Below are positions 24,285 to 33,296 of a stretch of 64,000 nt of DNA, piece after piece. Source of the stretch: an uncultured Oscillospiraceae bacterium (GTDB lineage: Bacteria; Bacillota; Clostridia; Oscillospirales; Oscillospiraceae); the NCBI GenBank assembly GCA_944385415.1, contig CALWXC010000004.1:62001-126000 (forward strand). The letters run 5' to 3'. The position numbers and the translations under genes were made by a program. The notes under the pieces were generated by a model. That model was not told where the DNA came from. It was given only the letters and a program-made list of their open reading frames with translations, and ran no database searches. Each line of letters starts with the position of its first letter. Positions within the stretch are counted from its first letter, which is position 1.

Positions 24285-24309
24285 CATATTTTAGGAGGAA
24301 TTATCCATC

Positions 24310-25389
24310 ATGAAAAAGCTTCTTGCACTGGTGCTGGCTCTGTCTACAGTTCTGGGTCTTCTGGCAGGCTGCGGCGCTAAAGAGAACACCGCCGGAACCA
24401 CCACGGAGGACACCGCCAACACCGAGACCACCGACGCTCCGGAGACCACGGACAACACCGCTGAGACCGGCACCGAGGAAACCACCGATGACAACAGCGG
24501 CGCTGTGGTAGTGGACCTGACCATCCTCAAGGAAGCCGACGACAGCATGCTCAACACCTATTCCATGATCGCCGTCAATCCCGAGGCCCCTTTCACCGAC
24601 GCTGACGGCAACGCCGTTTCCGATGTCACCATCAACACCGCCGGTGCCGACGCCCTGATGCATTGGCTGCTGCTGCCGGAGACCATGGAATTAGCAACCA
24701 ATTATGGTATGGAAGAGTATGGCAATACCCTGTTCTATGCAGTCGATGGCGCTCCTACCTATGAAGGCGAAATTCCTGCCGCCACCGACGAGACCAAGAC
24801 CATCCGCCTGTCCACCACCACCTCCGTCAACGATTCGGGCCTGCTGGCTTATCTGCTGCCCCAGTTTGAGGAAGCCTACGGCTACACGGTGGAGGTCCAG
24901 TCCGCCGGTACCGGCAAGGCCATTGAGGCTGCCAAGTTCGGCAACGCGGACCTGATTCTGGTCCACTCCAAGAGCCAGGAGGAGGAGTTTGTCAACGCCG
25001 GGTTTGCCCGCGTCATTGACGGCATGGAGACCGAACGTCTATCTTTCCTCTATAACTACTTTGTCCTCTGTGGTCCCTCTGCGGACCCCGCCGGTGTGAA
25101 GGACGCCGCCACGGTCCTCGACGCTTTCGCCGCCATTGCCGAGGGTAAGTATCCCTTCATCTCCCGCGGTGACGGCTCCGGCACCCACACCAAGGAGCTG
25201 TCCCTGTGGCCTGCGGAGCTGGGCATCACTGAGGACCCCGAATCCTTCGCCGATTATACCGACTGGTACACCTCTGCCAACGCCGGTATGGGCGCTTGCC
25301 TGGTCATGGCTGAGGAAATGGGCGGCTATATCCTCACCGATAAGGCCACGTTTCTGACCTTCGTTGCCAACAACGGCGTCATGGAATAA
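24310..25389 (+). CDS. tupA: Tungstate-binding lipoprotein, circularly permuted TupA
   Basis: Extracellular binding protein of a tungstate ABC transporter. Lipobox LLAGC with Cys21, then a Thr/Glu-rich linker to about residue 65. Oxyanion-binding motif STTTSVNDSG is at 168-177; RGDGSGTHTKE and the TDKATFLTF block close the protein at 359. In ordinary TupA the TDRGTY block is followed by an EGDxxLxNxYSVIAxNP segment and a C-terminal helix. Here that segment (EADDSMLNTYSMIAVNPE, then the WLLLPETMELATNYG helix and LFY) occurs instead at residues 75-143, before the usual mature N-terminus. The order of segments is therefore permuted, with nothing left over at the C-terminus. Confidence 0.85.
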   Translation: MKKLLALVLALSTVLGLLAGCGAKENTAGTTTEDTANTETTDAPETTDNTAETGTEETTDDNSGAVVVDLTILKEADDSMLNTYSMIAVNPEAPFTDADGNAVSDVTINTAGADALMHWLLLPETMELATNYGMEEYGNTLFYAVDGAPTYEGEIPAATDETKTIRLSTTTSVNDSGLLAYLLPQFEEAYGYTVEVQSAGTGKAIEAAKFGNADLILVHSKSQEEEFVNAGFARVIDGMETERLSFLYNYFVLCGPSADPAGVKDAATVLDAFAAIAEGKYPFISRGDGSGTHTKELSLWPAELGITEDPESFADYTDWYTSANAGMGACLVMAEEMGGYILTDKATFLTFVANNGVME

Positions 25390-25416
25390 GCAAGCATATT
25401 ACAGAAAAACTCACCG

Positions 25417-25444
25417 TTGGGGTGCTGTGTTTACAGCACCCCAA
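25417..25444 (+). terminator. Attenuating hairpin between tupA and tupB
   Basis: Perfect 11-bp stem TTGGGGTGCTG/CAGCACCCCAA, 6-nt loop, followed by only TTTGG. Likely reduces readthrough or stabilises the tupA message, so that binding protein exceeds the channel subunits. Confidence 0.5.
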
Positions 25445-25468
25445 TTTGGTATGGAAAGGGGGATGCCT

Positions 25469-26155
25469 ATGGGCTCTGCTGTGGAGCAAGCCGTACAGCT
25501 GATCGCCTCCGGTGATCGGGAGCTGCTGAATATTTTGTCCGTCACGGCCCGCATGAGCCTGTCCAGTTCTCTCATTGCCCTGCTGCTGGGGGTACCCCTG
25601 GGGCTGCTGCTGGGGGCCTGCCGGTTTCCCGGCCGGGGGCTGCTGCTGGTGCTGAACCGGACCCTTATGGGCGTACCGCCGGTGGTCTGCGGTCTGATTT
25701 TCTATATCCTGTTTTCCGGCGTGGGCCCTCTGCGCCATTTCCATTTATTGTTTACCGTGGAAATTATGATTCTGGCCCAGGTGGTGCTGATCACGCCCCT
25801 GCTCACCAGTCATATGGAAACGTATGTGGCTCAAATCGCTGGCCCTGTCCGGGAGACCGCCAAAGGACTGGGATTGTCCCGCTGGAAAACCTTTCTGCTG
25901 CTCCTCAATGAGAGCCGCTATCCCATCTTTTCCGGGTATCTGCTGGGCTTCTCCCGAGCCATTGCCGAGGTGGGCGCTGTGTCCATGGTGGGCGGCGCCA
26001 TCGCCTGGAAAACCAACGTCATGACCACAGCCATTATGCAATACACCAACCGGGGCAACTTCTCTCTGGGCATTGCCCTGGGGCTGATTCTTCTGGTGCT
26101 GTCCCTGGGAATGAATCTGCTGCTGTCCCTGCTGCAAAGGAAGGTGGCGTCATGA
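25469..26155 (+). CDS. tupB: Tungstate ABC transporter permease
   Basis: Membrane subunit of the tungstate importer (228 aa, usual TupB length), with five or six helices (LSSSLIALLLGVPLGLLLG, LLVLNRTLMGVPPVVCGLIF, IMILAQVVLITPLLTSH). The coupling EAA-type loop is FSRAIAEVGAVSMVGGAI near 170-190, typical of the molybdate/tungstate permease branch. ATG 25469 has AAAGGGGG 6 nt upstream; two earlier in-frame ATGs are possible. Overlaps tupC by 4 nt. Confidence 0.9.
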   Translation: MGSAVEQAVQLIASGDRELLNILSVTARMSLSSSLIALLLGVPLGLLLGACRFPGRGLLLVLNRTLMGVPPVVCGLIFYILFSGVGPLRHFHLLFTVEIMILAQVVLITPLLTSHMETYVAQIAGPVRETAKGLGLSRWKTFLLLLNESRYPIFSGYLLGFSRAIAEVGAVSMVGGAIAWKTNVMTTAIMQYTNRGNFSLGIALGLILLVLSLGMNLLLSLLQRKVAS

Positions 26156-26808
26156 ACCTTTATGCTTTTACCAAGTCCTTCGGAAGCCAAACGGCGGTTA
26201 CCGTACCGGACCTGACGCTGCAAGCCGGAACGCTGTACGCTGTCATCGGCGCCAACGGCAGCGGAAAATCCACCTTTTCCCGTGTGATTGCCGGAGTCCT
26301 CTCCCCTGACAGCCGCCGCCCGGTGACGGAAGCGGGACTGCGGGTGGGATACCTCCCACAGAAAAGCTATGGATACCGGCTGAGCGTCCTGCAAAATCTG
26401 CTGCTGGTGAACCAGGACCGGGAACGGGCCGCACAGCTGCTGGAAGCGGTGCAGCTGTCCCATCTGGCCGGAAAACCGGCACACCGTCTGTCCGGCGGCG
26501 AGACGGCTCGCATGGCCTTGGCCCGGCTGTTCATGGGGTGGTATGATCTGGTCATTTTGGATGAACCCACGGCTTCCATGGATATGGAGAGCACCATGCT
26601 CACCGAGCAGTTGACCCGGCAGTATGTGTCCGAAACGGGCTGCGCCCTGCTGCTGGTTACCCACAGTCTCCAGCAGGCCCGGCGGCTGGCCGATCACGCC
26701 CTGTATTTCCATAAGGGGCAGCTGTTGGAGCAAGGCCCCGCTAAAACGGTTCTATACGAGCCGCAATGCCATGAAGCTCAGCAATTTCTCTCATTTTACG
26801 GCTCATAA
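26152..26808 (+). CDS. tupC: Tungstate ABC transporter ATP-binding protein
   Basis: ATPase subunit (218 aa). Walker A GANGSGKST near 37-45, Q-loop in GYLPQKSYGY, signature HRLSGGETARMALARL, Walker B LVILDEPTASMD, and the switch His in LLLVTHSLQQA. The short length without a regulatory C-terminal TOBE domain fits TupC rather than ModC. Coupled to tupB by an ATGA overlap. The operon ends here; a repeat-rich 400-bp gap follows. Confidence 0.92.
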   Translation: MNLYAFTKSFGSQTAVTVPDLTLQAGTLYAVIGANGSGKSTFSRVIAGVLSPDSRRPVTEAGLRVGYLPQKSYGYRLSVLQNLLLVNQDRERAAQLLEAVQLSHLAGKPAHRLSGGETARMALARLFMGWYDLVILDEPTASMDMESTMLTEQLTRQYVSETGCALLLVTHSLQQARRLADHALYFHKGQLLEQGPAKTVLYEPQCHEAQQFLSFYGS

Positions 26809-27211
26809 AAAGTTTTACTCGATTTTTTCTGTGGGGCAGCTTACCGCCGGTGTGTCTGCGAGTGTCGCCGGGCCTTTTGCGCCATAGCTGCGGCGCAGCT
26901 TCTTGCCATACATCCAGTATGGCTGCGAAACTGTGCCTTGCTCTGACACAAAATTCCTCGCCGACACCTCTTGCCAACCAGCGGCGCGTTGCCCAAATCG
27001 CGGAGTCCAGGGGACAGCGTCCCCTGTCGCCCTGTGCACGGGGCGCAGTCCCCGGCCAAAGGCCAACGCCCCCGGCGCCACCCATAAAGGGTGGACGCCG
27101 GGGGCGTTCTATATTGCACTGTTCATTCGGGTAAAACCCTGTCAAAAGCGGCGGGGGCAAGCCCCCGCCCTACAGCGTGGAACCCATCGGTTCAGCAGGA
27201 ACATTCAGAAC
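26807..27211. repeat. Gene-free 405-bp region built of dispersed repeat modules
   Basis: No gene is seen between the convergent tupC and MoeA-fusion genes. Module A (AAAAGTTTTACTCG core, 26807-26829) abuts the tupC stop. Module B (26995-27024) contains TCCAGGGGACAGCGTCCCC. A hairpin with 13-bp GC-rich arms (AACGCCCCCGGCG, 27065-27108) can terminate both strands. Module C (27147-27174) is a GGCGGGGGC-AA-GCCCCCGCC hairpin. Modules A, B and C recur together, inverted, at 53438-53657, and A alone at 6197. Confidence 0.75.
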
Positions 27212-29116
27212 TTACAGTTCCCGCACTGTGCCAGGGTTGTTTACCGTATAACCGCCCAGGGCTTCCAGCCGGGCGCGGAAGGTGTCGCTGCGGAGCACCT
27301 CCAGCAACTTCTGCACCATGGGGGTATCCCAGGCGTTATCGGGAATCAGCAGATCATACTGTTCCGTGCAAATGGGCAGAAATTCCAGGCCGTACAGCTG
27401 AGCCGCGGACCAGATGCCCATACCGGCGTCGCCGCTGCCGTTGGCAATCTGCGCCGCCACCGCCGTATGGGTGAACTCCTCCCGGTCATAGCCATAGATG
27501 GCCTTGCCGTCCACATGCTCCTGCTTGCACAGGTAATCGAAGAGAATGCGGGTACCGCTTCCCTTCTGGCGGTTTACATAGGAGATGCCCTCTTTGTCCA
27601 AATCGGCAAATTTTTCAATGCCCTTGGGATTGTCTGCGGCCAGCATCAAGCCCTGGGTCCGGCCCACGCACTCCACCAGACGGACGCCGCCATTGGGGAA
27701 GTATTTGCGGATAAATGCCGTATTATAGGAACCGTCCTTTTCGTCCAGCAGGTGGACGCCGCCCATATGGGCCTCGCCCCGGCGGATGGCCATGATGCCG
27801 CCCATGGAACCCACATGAGACGAGCTGAGATAGAACTGGCCGTCGAGACGGAACAGGTCCGCCAATTCATCCATGAGGGGGTCGTGGCTGCCGATGACCA
27901 CCAGGGTTTTCTGGAGTTCCGCCTTGGGGCGCAGCAGCTGAACCGTGACCGTCTGGCCGTTTTCATAGCCCTCTGTCCCCTGAGGAACCTCCAGAATGCC
28001 GTCTGCCTTCATAAAAGAAGTGACGACGCCGCTGCCGCGGCTCAAGGGAGACGCCATCAGCTTATCGCCCACATAGCCCAGCCGGACGCGGATAAACTCC
28101 CGATACTTGAGACCCGACACCACGGGGCGGGACAGAACGGCTTCCGCCGTCTCCACCTGAGCATGGGTGCGGCCCGTCAGATGTTCCACCAAGGGTTGCA
28201 GCAGCTCCCGGATAACCAGGATACCCGACACAGGATAGCCGGGCACGCCCAAAATCGGCACCGCGCCTTTGCAGCCGAGAATGGCAGGCTTGCCGGGCTT
28301 GATGGCGATACCGTGGCACAGAACCTCGCCCACCTCAGAAATGGCCTGACAGCTGTAATCCTCCCGGCCCGCCGAGGAACCGGCGTTCAGAAGCACCATG
28401 TCGCACTCCTCCGCCGCCTGGGCCACTCTGGCCCGGATATCATCCAAATTGTCCCGGGTAATGGGGTACGTTTTCGGCACCGCCCCCCACTCCTGCACCA
28501 TGGCAGAAAAGATGGTGGAGTTGAACTCCATAATCTGGCCGGGCGCCGGGTCCGTGGTGGGCGGAATGATCTCGTCGCCGGTAGGCAGAATGCCCACCAC
28601 CGGTCGGCGGTACACGGGAATTTCCAGGACGCCGCCGGCCAGCAGCGCGCCCATGGCCGCCGGGGTCACAGCGGTGCGGGACGGCAGGAGCATTTCACCG
28701 GCGCAGACATCCTCGCCGATCTGGCGGATATGCTGCCAGGGAGCCGCCGGGGCATAGAGCCGGGCGGAACCGTCCTCCTCGTAGACCACATCCTCCACCA
28801 TAATGACGGCGTCGCAGCCCTCGGGGATGGGATCGCCCGTATCCAGCACCTGGAACTGGGACGGCGGCAGCACCACCGGCGTGGTCTCTGTGGCGCCGAA
28901 GGTGTCGGCGGCCCGGACGGCAATGCCGTCCATGGCGCTGGCATGGTAATGAGGGGCGCAGATGTGGGCGTAAACGGCCCGGGACGTGATGCGGCCCAAT
29001 GCCTCGCCCACGGGAATGGTCTCCTCCGCAGGCGCAAAGCCGTGGTCCAGCAGCGTCGTTAAGTACAGGGTTTTTGCCTCGTCTAAGGGCATGTTTTGCA
29101 GGAATTGAAATGCCAT
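27212..29116 (-). CDS. MoeA molybdopterin molybdenumtransferase fused to a periplasmic-binding-like domain
   Basis: Residues 1 to about 400 are a MoeA, which inserts Mo or W into the pterin: SAMDGIAVRAADTFGATE, VPIPEG-like TGDPIPEGCDAVIMVED, LPTGDEIIPP, LLNAGSSAGREDYS, and GVPGYPVSGILV. Residues about 410-634 form a substrate-binding-like domain (SHDPLMDELADLF, SYVNRQKGSGTRILFDYL, GMGIWSAAQLYGLEFLPI), known from other MoeA-fusion proteins and presumed to bind the oxyanion or cofactor. The same domain type is in the regulator at 30363. ATG 29116, 22 nt after the moeA stop. With two MoeA-type genes in the window, one may favour W over Mo (inference). Confidence 0.9.
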   Translation of the reverse strand: MAFQFLQNMPLDEAKTLYLTTLLDHGFAPAEETIPVGEALGRITSRAVYAHICAPHYHASAMDGIAVRAADTFGATETTPVVLPPSQFQVLDTGDPIPEGCDAVIMVEDVVYEEDGSARLYAPAAPWQHIRQIGEDVCAGEMLLPSRTAVTPAAMGALLAGGVLEIPVYRRPVVGILPTGDEIIPPTTDPAPGQIMEFNSTIFSAMVQEWGAVPKTYPITRDNLDDIRARVAQAAEECDMVLLNAGSSAGREDYSCQAISEVGEVLCHGIAIKPGKPAILGCKGAVPILGVPGYPVSGILVIRELLQPLVEHLTGRTHAQVETAEAVLSRPVVSGLKYREFIRVRLGYVGDKLMASPLSRGSGVVTSFMKADGILEVPQGTEGYENGQTVTVQLLRPKAELQKTLVVIGSHDPLMDELADLFRLDGQFYLSSSHVGSMGGIMAIRRGEAHMGGVHLLDEKDGSYNTAFIRKYFPNGGVRLVECVGRTQGLMLAADNPKGIEKFADLDKEGISYVNRQKGSGTRILFDYLCKQEHVDGKAIYGYDREEFTHTAVAAQIANGSGDAGMGIWSAAQLYGLEFLPICTEQYDLLIPDNAWDTPMVQKLLEVLRSDTFRARLEALGGYTVNNPGTVREL

Positions 29117-29138
29117 GGGTGCGATTCTCCTTCTCGTT

Positions 29139-30359
29139 TCATTCCATATGGTACACGGTGACGGCGACGGTGCTGCCCTGGGGCAGTCCCTCGCAATCCC
29201 GGGGGATTTCAAAATAGCCGTCAGACCCGGCCAGCGTACTGATGAGGCCCGACTTGCTGCGGATGGGTTCGGCATACAGTACGCCGTCCCGCTCCGTCAG
29301 ATGGACGCCGGTATACTGGGCCCGGCCATGGTTGGCCGAGACGGTCTCCGTCAGAACGGCTGGTACCGGACGGCGCACCAGGGTGCGGCCCTGCATCCGG
29401 GCCAGCAGGGGTTTTAAAAACAGATTGGCCACAAAGAATGCCGCGCCGGGATGGCCCGGCAAGCCCATGACAGGCTTTCCCTCCACGACGCCCAGAATGG
29501 TGGGTTTGCCGGGCTTCATGGCAATGCCATGGAACAGCAGCTCACCCAGCCGGTCAATGACGCGGCAGGTGGCGTCCTTTTCCCCTACGGAGCTGCCGCC
29601 GGAAATGAGCACGCAGTCGCACTGTGTCAGCGCCTTGCGCACCGTCTCTTCCAGCAGCGTCTCCTCATCCCGCAGCGCTCCCATGGGGACAGCTTCGCCG
29701 CCGAAGGAGGTCACCGCCGCCGCCAGCAGAGCCGAGTTAACGTCCCGGACCTGACCGGGCCCCGGCTGCTCCATCACGTCTACCAGCTCGTCACCGGTGC
29801 TGATGACGGCCACTCTGGGCCGCCGGGCCACGGTCACCTGGGACCGGCCCAGGGCCGCCAGTGCGCCGATATCGGCGGCGGTCAGAACGCGGCCCGCCTG
29901 CAATACCACCTTACCGGGCCGCACGTCGTCGCCCCGGTACACCAGATTGCTTCCGGGGGCGGCGGGCTTCATAATGCCGATGGTGCCGTCACCATAGTCC
30001 TCCGTATACTCGATCATCACCACGGCGTCGGCTCCCTGGGGCAGCGCCCCGCCGGTAGGCACAGCCATGCAGGTATTTTCCTCCACGGTACCCTCCGCCG
30101 CTTGTCCCATCAGAACCGAACCGGTGACCGTCAGAATGGCCGGAATGCTGTCGCTGCATCCAAATGTGTCAGCACCACGGACCGCATAGCCGTCCACCGT
30201 GGACCGGTCAAAATCCGGCACAAATTCCGCCGCCGTCACCGTCTCTGCCAGCACCCGGCCCAGGGCCGCGGACAGGGGCACCGATTCCGGCTCCCCCACT
30301 GTAAACGCCGATTCTGCAATCAGCGCCAGGACCTCCTCCGGTGTCTTCACCGTCAACAT
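29139..30359 (-). CDS. moeA: Molybdopterin molybdenumtransferase MoeA
   Basis: Inserts Mo or W into adenylated molybdopterin made by MogA. The 406-residue single-unit protein shows the MoeA blocks DFDRSTVDGYAVRGADTFG, GGALPQGADAVVMIEY, GDDVRPG, VISTGDELV, LISGGSSVGEKD, and MGLPGHPGAAFF, plus the C-terminal beta domain. GGAGGAGG precedes ATG 30359, 3 nt after the regulator stop. Middle gene of the regulator-moeA-MoeA-fusion operon. Confidence 0.96.
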   Translation of the reverse strand: MLTVKTPEEVLALIAESAFTVGEPESVPLSAALGRVLAETVTAAEFVPDFDRSTVDGYAVRGADTFGCSDSIPAILTVTGSVLMGQAAEGTVEENTCMAVPTGGALPQGADAVVMIEYTEDYGDGTIGIMKPAAPGSNLVYRGDDVRPGKVVLQAGRVLTAADIGALAALGRSQVTVARRPRVAVISTGDELVDVMEQPGPGQVRDVNSALLAAAVTSFGGEAVPMGALRDEETLLEETVRKALTQCDCVLISGGSSVGEKDATCRVIDRLGELLFHGIAMKPGKPTILGVVEGKPVMGLPGHPGAAFFVANLFLKPLLARMQGRTLVRRPVPAVLTETVSANHGRAQYTGVHLTERDGVLYAEPIRSKSGLISTLAGSDGYFEIPRDCEGLPQGSTVAVTVYHME

Positions 30360-30362
30360 CTG

Positions 30363-31301
30363 TCAAACCTCCTCCAGGATTTCCCCCATCTGGGTGTAAT
30401 CATTGCCGCTGAACTGCTCCAGCTCCCGGCGAAAGGCCGGGTCCCGCAGCACAGCCAGCAGCGTTTGTACCTCCGGCTGCTCCAGAGAATCCTTGCGCAG
30501 AACCAGATCACAGCGCTCCTGCTGTATGGGAATAAAGTCCAGTCCCGCCTGCTTGCGGGTCACCCGTTCGGTACCCACGCCCACATCGGCCTTGCCCTGG
30601 GCGATGGCCCCGGCCAGCGTCAGATGGGAGCCGGTCTCCTGGTCATACCCCCGGACCGATGACGGCGCGATGCCCAGCCGCCGCAAATGCTCGTCCAGCA
30701 GCACCCGGGACGCGGACCCGCAGCCCCGGTTGAGCATACACACGTCCTCCCGGCACAAATCCTCCCAGCCGGTGATCTGCTTGGGGTTGCCCGCCGCCAC
30801 ATAAAAGCCCTGCATCCGCCGGGACACATTGACCAGGACGGCCCCCACGCCGGGCATGAGCCTGCGGACATAGGGACTGTTGTACCGGTCCACATCCCCA
30901 GCCCACAGATGGACCATGGCGGCGTGGATACGCTTCTGATAGAGGGCCAGCAATCCCTCAAAGCCGCTGAGGTACGCCCGCAGCGCCGCCACATTCTTCT
31001 GCTGCATCCGGCTGGACAGCAAATCCAGCACCACATCCTGGCCTGCAATAATAAAATGATGATCCCAATCGGCACGGGTGATCAGACCCCCCTCCAGTTC
31101 GGCGGTCTTGACCTTGGGGGCCGAACGCTCATGGCGGGATCGGGCAATGTACTGGTCCACATCCTCCTTGGTAAAGCGCACCTTGCGCCCCACCCGATAG
31201 GAGTTGATCTCCCCCCGGCGAATCAGTTCATAGACGGTGTTGCAGCTCACATGGAGCATCGCCGCCACCTGCTGGGTGGACAGGGCCTTTTGGTCGGGCA
31301 T
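30363..31301 (-). CDS. HTH regulator with periplasmic-binding-like sensor domain
   Basis: Residues 1-65 are an excisionase/MerR-like helix-turn-helix (LSTQQVAAMLHVSCNTVYEL, RVGRKVRFTKEDVDQYI). Residues about 85-312 are a substrate-binding-like domain (MLNRGCGSASRVLLDEHL, GADVGVGTE-like KADVGVGTERVTRKQAG, LDFIPIQQERCDLVL). The C-terminal half runs parallel to the MoeA-fusion C-terminal domain (FLPI versus FIPI, then LL-VLR-D-FR). I infer that it senses molybdate, tungstate or the cofactor and controls this island, like ModE in other bacteria. First gene of its operon, divergent from the oxidoreductase. Start ATG 31301, after GAGGAGGGGG. Confidence 0.85.
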   Translation of the reverse strand: MPDQKALSTQQVAAMLHVSCNTVYELIRRGEINSYRVGRKVRFTKEDVDQYIARSRHERSAPKVKTAELEGGLITRADWDHHFIIAGQDVVLDLLSSRMQQKNVAALRAYLSGFEGLLALYQKRIHAAMVHLWAGDVDRYNSPYVRRLMPGVGAVLVNVSRRMQGFYVAAGNPKQITGWEDLCREDVCMLNRGCGSASRVLLDEHLRRLGIAPSSVRGYDQETGSHLTLAGAIAQGKADVGVGTERVTRKQAGLDFIPIQQERCDLVLRKDSLEQPEVQTLLAVLRDPAFRRELEQFSGNDYTQMGEILEEV

Positions 31302-31336
31302 GGCTCCCCCTCCTCTTTTACATAGCAGTTGACACA

Positions 31337-31366
31337 AGTATAACCCATTTCACACAATGTTGGCAA
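31337..31366 (-). promoter_or_regulatory. Promoter of the regulator-moeA operon
   Basis: Minus strand: -35 TTGCCA (31361-31366), 18-bp spacer, -10 TATACT (31337-31342). Confidence 0.5.
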
Positions 31367-31394
31367 GGGTCCCGTGAAATCTTCTGTGTTTTTA

Positions 31395-31422
31395 TTGTAT
31401 TTTCCGGAATTCCAGCTATGAT
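31395..31422 (+). promoter_or_regulatory. Promoter of the aldehyde:ferredoxin oxidoreductase operon
   Basis: -35 TTGTAT (31395-31400), 16-bp spacer containing CCGGAATTCC, -10 TATGAT (31417-31422). Divergent from the regulator promoter 30 bp away, so one bound regulator could act on both. Confidence 0.5.
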
Positions 31423-31471
31423 GAAATCAGGAAGTGTGTAAGGAATACCCATTGTTCAAGGAGGGAATCGT

Positions 31472-33280
31472 ATGAGCCGTTCTTATTATGAGAAACTCGC
31501 CCGCATCGATTTGACCGCCGGTACGGTGGCCGTGGAACCCCTGGAGCTGGAAAAGGCCCAGCGGTACATCGGCGGCCGTGGTTTGGGCACCAAAATCCTC
31601 TACGATGAGGGCGTCGCCACCGTGGACCCCCTGGGTCCCGACAACAAATTGGTGTACATCACCGGCCCCATGACCGGTACGCCGTCGCCATCCTCAGGCC
31701 GCTATATGGTCTGCACCAAGTCTCCCCTGACGGGCATGATCGCCTGTTCCAACTCCGGCGGCATCTGGGGCGCCAAGCTGAAACACGCCGGCTGGGACGG
31801 TCTCATTGTCGAGGGTGTGGCCAAGGAGTGGACCTATCTGCTGGTGGACGATGGGGAAATTACGTTCCACAGCGCCGAGCAGTATGTGGGCATGAAGAGC
31901 GAGGACATGGACGAAGCGCTGCGCAAGGTCCACGGCGAGAAAGCCTCCGTTCTGAACATCGGCCCCGCCGGTGAGCACCAGGCGCTGCTGGCCGCCATCA
32001 TCAACGACAAGGACCGGGCCGCCGGCCGCTCCGGCGTCGGCGCGGTCATGGGCTCCAAGAAGCTCAAGGCCATTGTGGTCAAGGCCAGCGTGGGCCATGT
32101 GACCACCCTCCATGATGAGGACGCCCTGAAGCAGTCCACCAGCCGCTGCCTGGGCATTCTCAAGGAAAACGGTGTTACCGGCCAGGGTCTTCGGGCCTAC
32201 GGCACCGCCGTTCTGGTCAACATCATCAACAACATCGGTTCCCTGCCCACCAAGAACTGGCAGGAGGCCTATTTTGAAGCCGCCGAGAAGATTTCCGGTG
32301 AAACCATGGCCGAGACGTGTCTCGTCAAGCCCGGCGCGTGCTTCCGCTGCCCCATCGTCTGCGGCCGTATCGTCAAGCTCAACGACGGCAAGGTCTGCGG
32401 CGGTCCAGAATACGAACCCCTGTGGGCCTACGGCGCCAACTGCGGCGTAGACGATCTCAACGCCATCAACGTGGCCAATATGCTCTGCAACGAGTACGGT
32501 CTGGACGCCATTTCCACCCCCTGTACCATCGCCGCCGCCATGGAGCTGTACCAGATCGGCGCCATCACTGAGGCGGACTGCGAGGGCGTTCCCCTGACCT
32601 GGGGCAGCGCTGAGGCCATTGTGGAGTGGACCCGCCGCATGGGCGCCGGTGAAACCGAACTGGGCAAGCGGATGGCCCAGGGTTCCTATCGTCTCTGTGA
32701 GCACTACGGCCATCCCGAGGTCTCCATGAGCGTCAAGAAACAGGAGATGCCCGCCTACGACGCCCGCGGCATTCAGGGCATCGGCATCACCTACGCCACC
32801 AGCAATCGCGGCGGCTGCCACGTCCGGGGCTACATGATCTCCCCCGAGGTTCTGGGCTTGCCCCAGCAGCTGGACCGGACAGTGACCGACGACAAGGCCG
32901 CCTGGGCCAAAACCTTCCAGGACCTGACCGCCGTCATCGACTCCATGGGCAACTGTCTATTTACCTCCTTTGCCCTGGGGGCCCAGGAGTACGCCGACCT
33001 GCTCAACGCAGCCACCGGCACCAACTACACCGTGGAGACGCTGCTGGAAGCCGGTGAGCGGATTTACAATCTGGAGCGGCTGTTCAACAAAGCCGCCGGT
33101 ATGAAGCCCGAGGACGACCGGCTGCCCAAGCGTCTGCTGGAGGACCCCATCCCCGGCGGTCCCTCCAAGGGTATGACCAGCAAGATCGCGCTGACGCTGC
33201 CCCAGTACTACGAAGCCCGCGGCTGGGTGGACGCCTTCCCCACGGAAGAAACGCTGCGCCGCCTGGGCCTTGCTGAATAA
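31472..33280 (+). CDS. aor: Tungsten-dependent aldehyde:ferredoxin oxidoreductase
   Basis: Oxidises aldehydes to acids (and the reverse) with ferredoxin, using a bis-pterin tungsten centre and one [4Fe-4S] cluster. The 602-residue protein has the family length. Cluster ligands are Cys290, Cys293, Cys297 (ACFRCPIVC) and Cys495 (MGNCLF), the known AOR spacing. Cofactor-binding blocks include GGRGLGTKIL, SPLTGMIACSNSGG, and AAGRSGVGAVMGSKKLKAI. The substrate range cannot be told from sequence. It heads an operon with a MoaD-like protein and an E1-like enzyme. A tungstate importer and MoeA genes next door support tungsten as the metal. Confidence 0.95.
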   Translation: MSRSYYEKLARIDLTAGTVAVEPLELEKAQRYIGGRGLGTKILYDEGVATVDPLGPDNKLVYITGPMTGTPSPSSGRYMVCTKSPLTGMIACSNSGGIWGAKLKHAGWDGLIVEGVAKEWTYLLVDDGEITFHSAEQYVGMKSEDMDEALRKVHGEKASVLNIGPAGEHQALLAAIINDKDRAAGRSGVGAVMGSKKLKAIVVKASVGHVTTLHDEDALKQSTSRCLGILKENGVTGQGLRAYGTAVLVNIINNIGSLPTKNWQEAYFEAAEKISGETMAETCLVKPGACFRCPIVCGRIVKLNDGKVCGGPEYEPLWAYGANCGVDDLNAINVANMLCNEYGLDAISTPCTIAAAMELYQIGAITEADCEGVPLTWGSAEAIVEWTRRMGAGETELGKRMAQGSYRLCEHYGHPEVSMSVKKQEMPAYDARGIQGIGITYATSNRGGCHVRGYMISPEVLGLPQQLDRTVTDDKAAWAKTFQDLTAVIDSMGNCLFTSFALGAQEYADLLNAATGTNYTVETLLEAGERIYNLERLFNKAAGMKPEDDRLPKRLLEDPIPGGPSKGMTSKIALTLPQYYEARGWVDAFPTEETLRRLGLAE

Positions 33281-33296
33281 CCGCATTTTTGATACC

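Noticed and set aside
24171..24309. Assignment of the tupA leader as a Moco riboswitch
   Set aside because: The leader is too short and I cannot find the conserved Moco helices, so only an unclassified attenuator is reported.
26903..29062. A 719-codon plus-strand open frame opposite the MoeA fusion
   Set aside because: It is the antisense shadow of a well-conserved gene in GC-rich DNA, has no ribosome site or family resemblance, and begins inside the repeat region.
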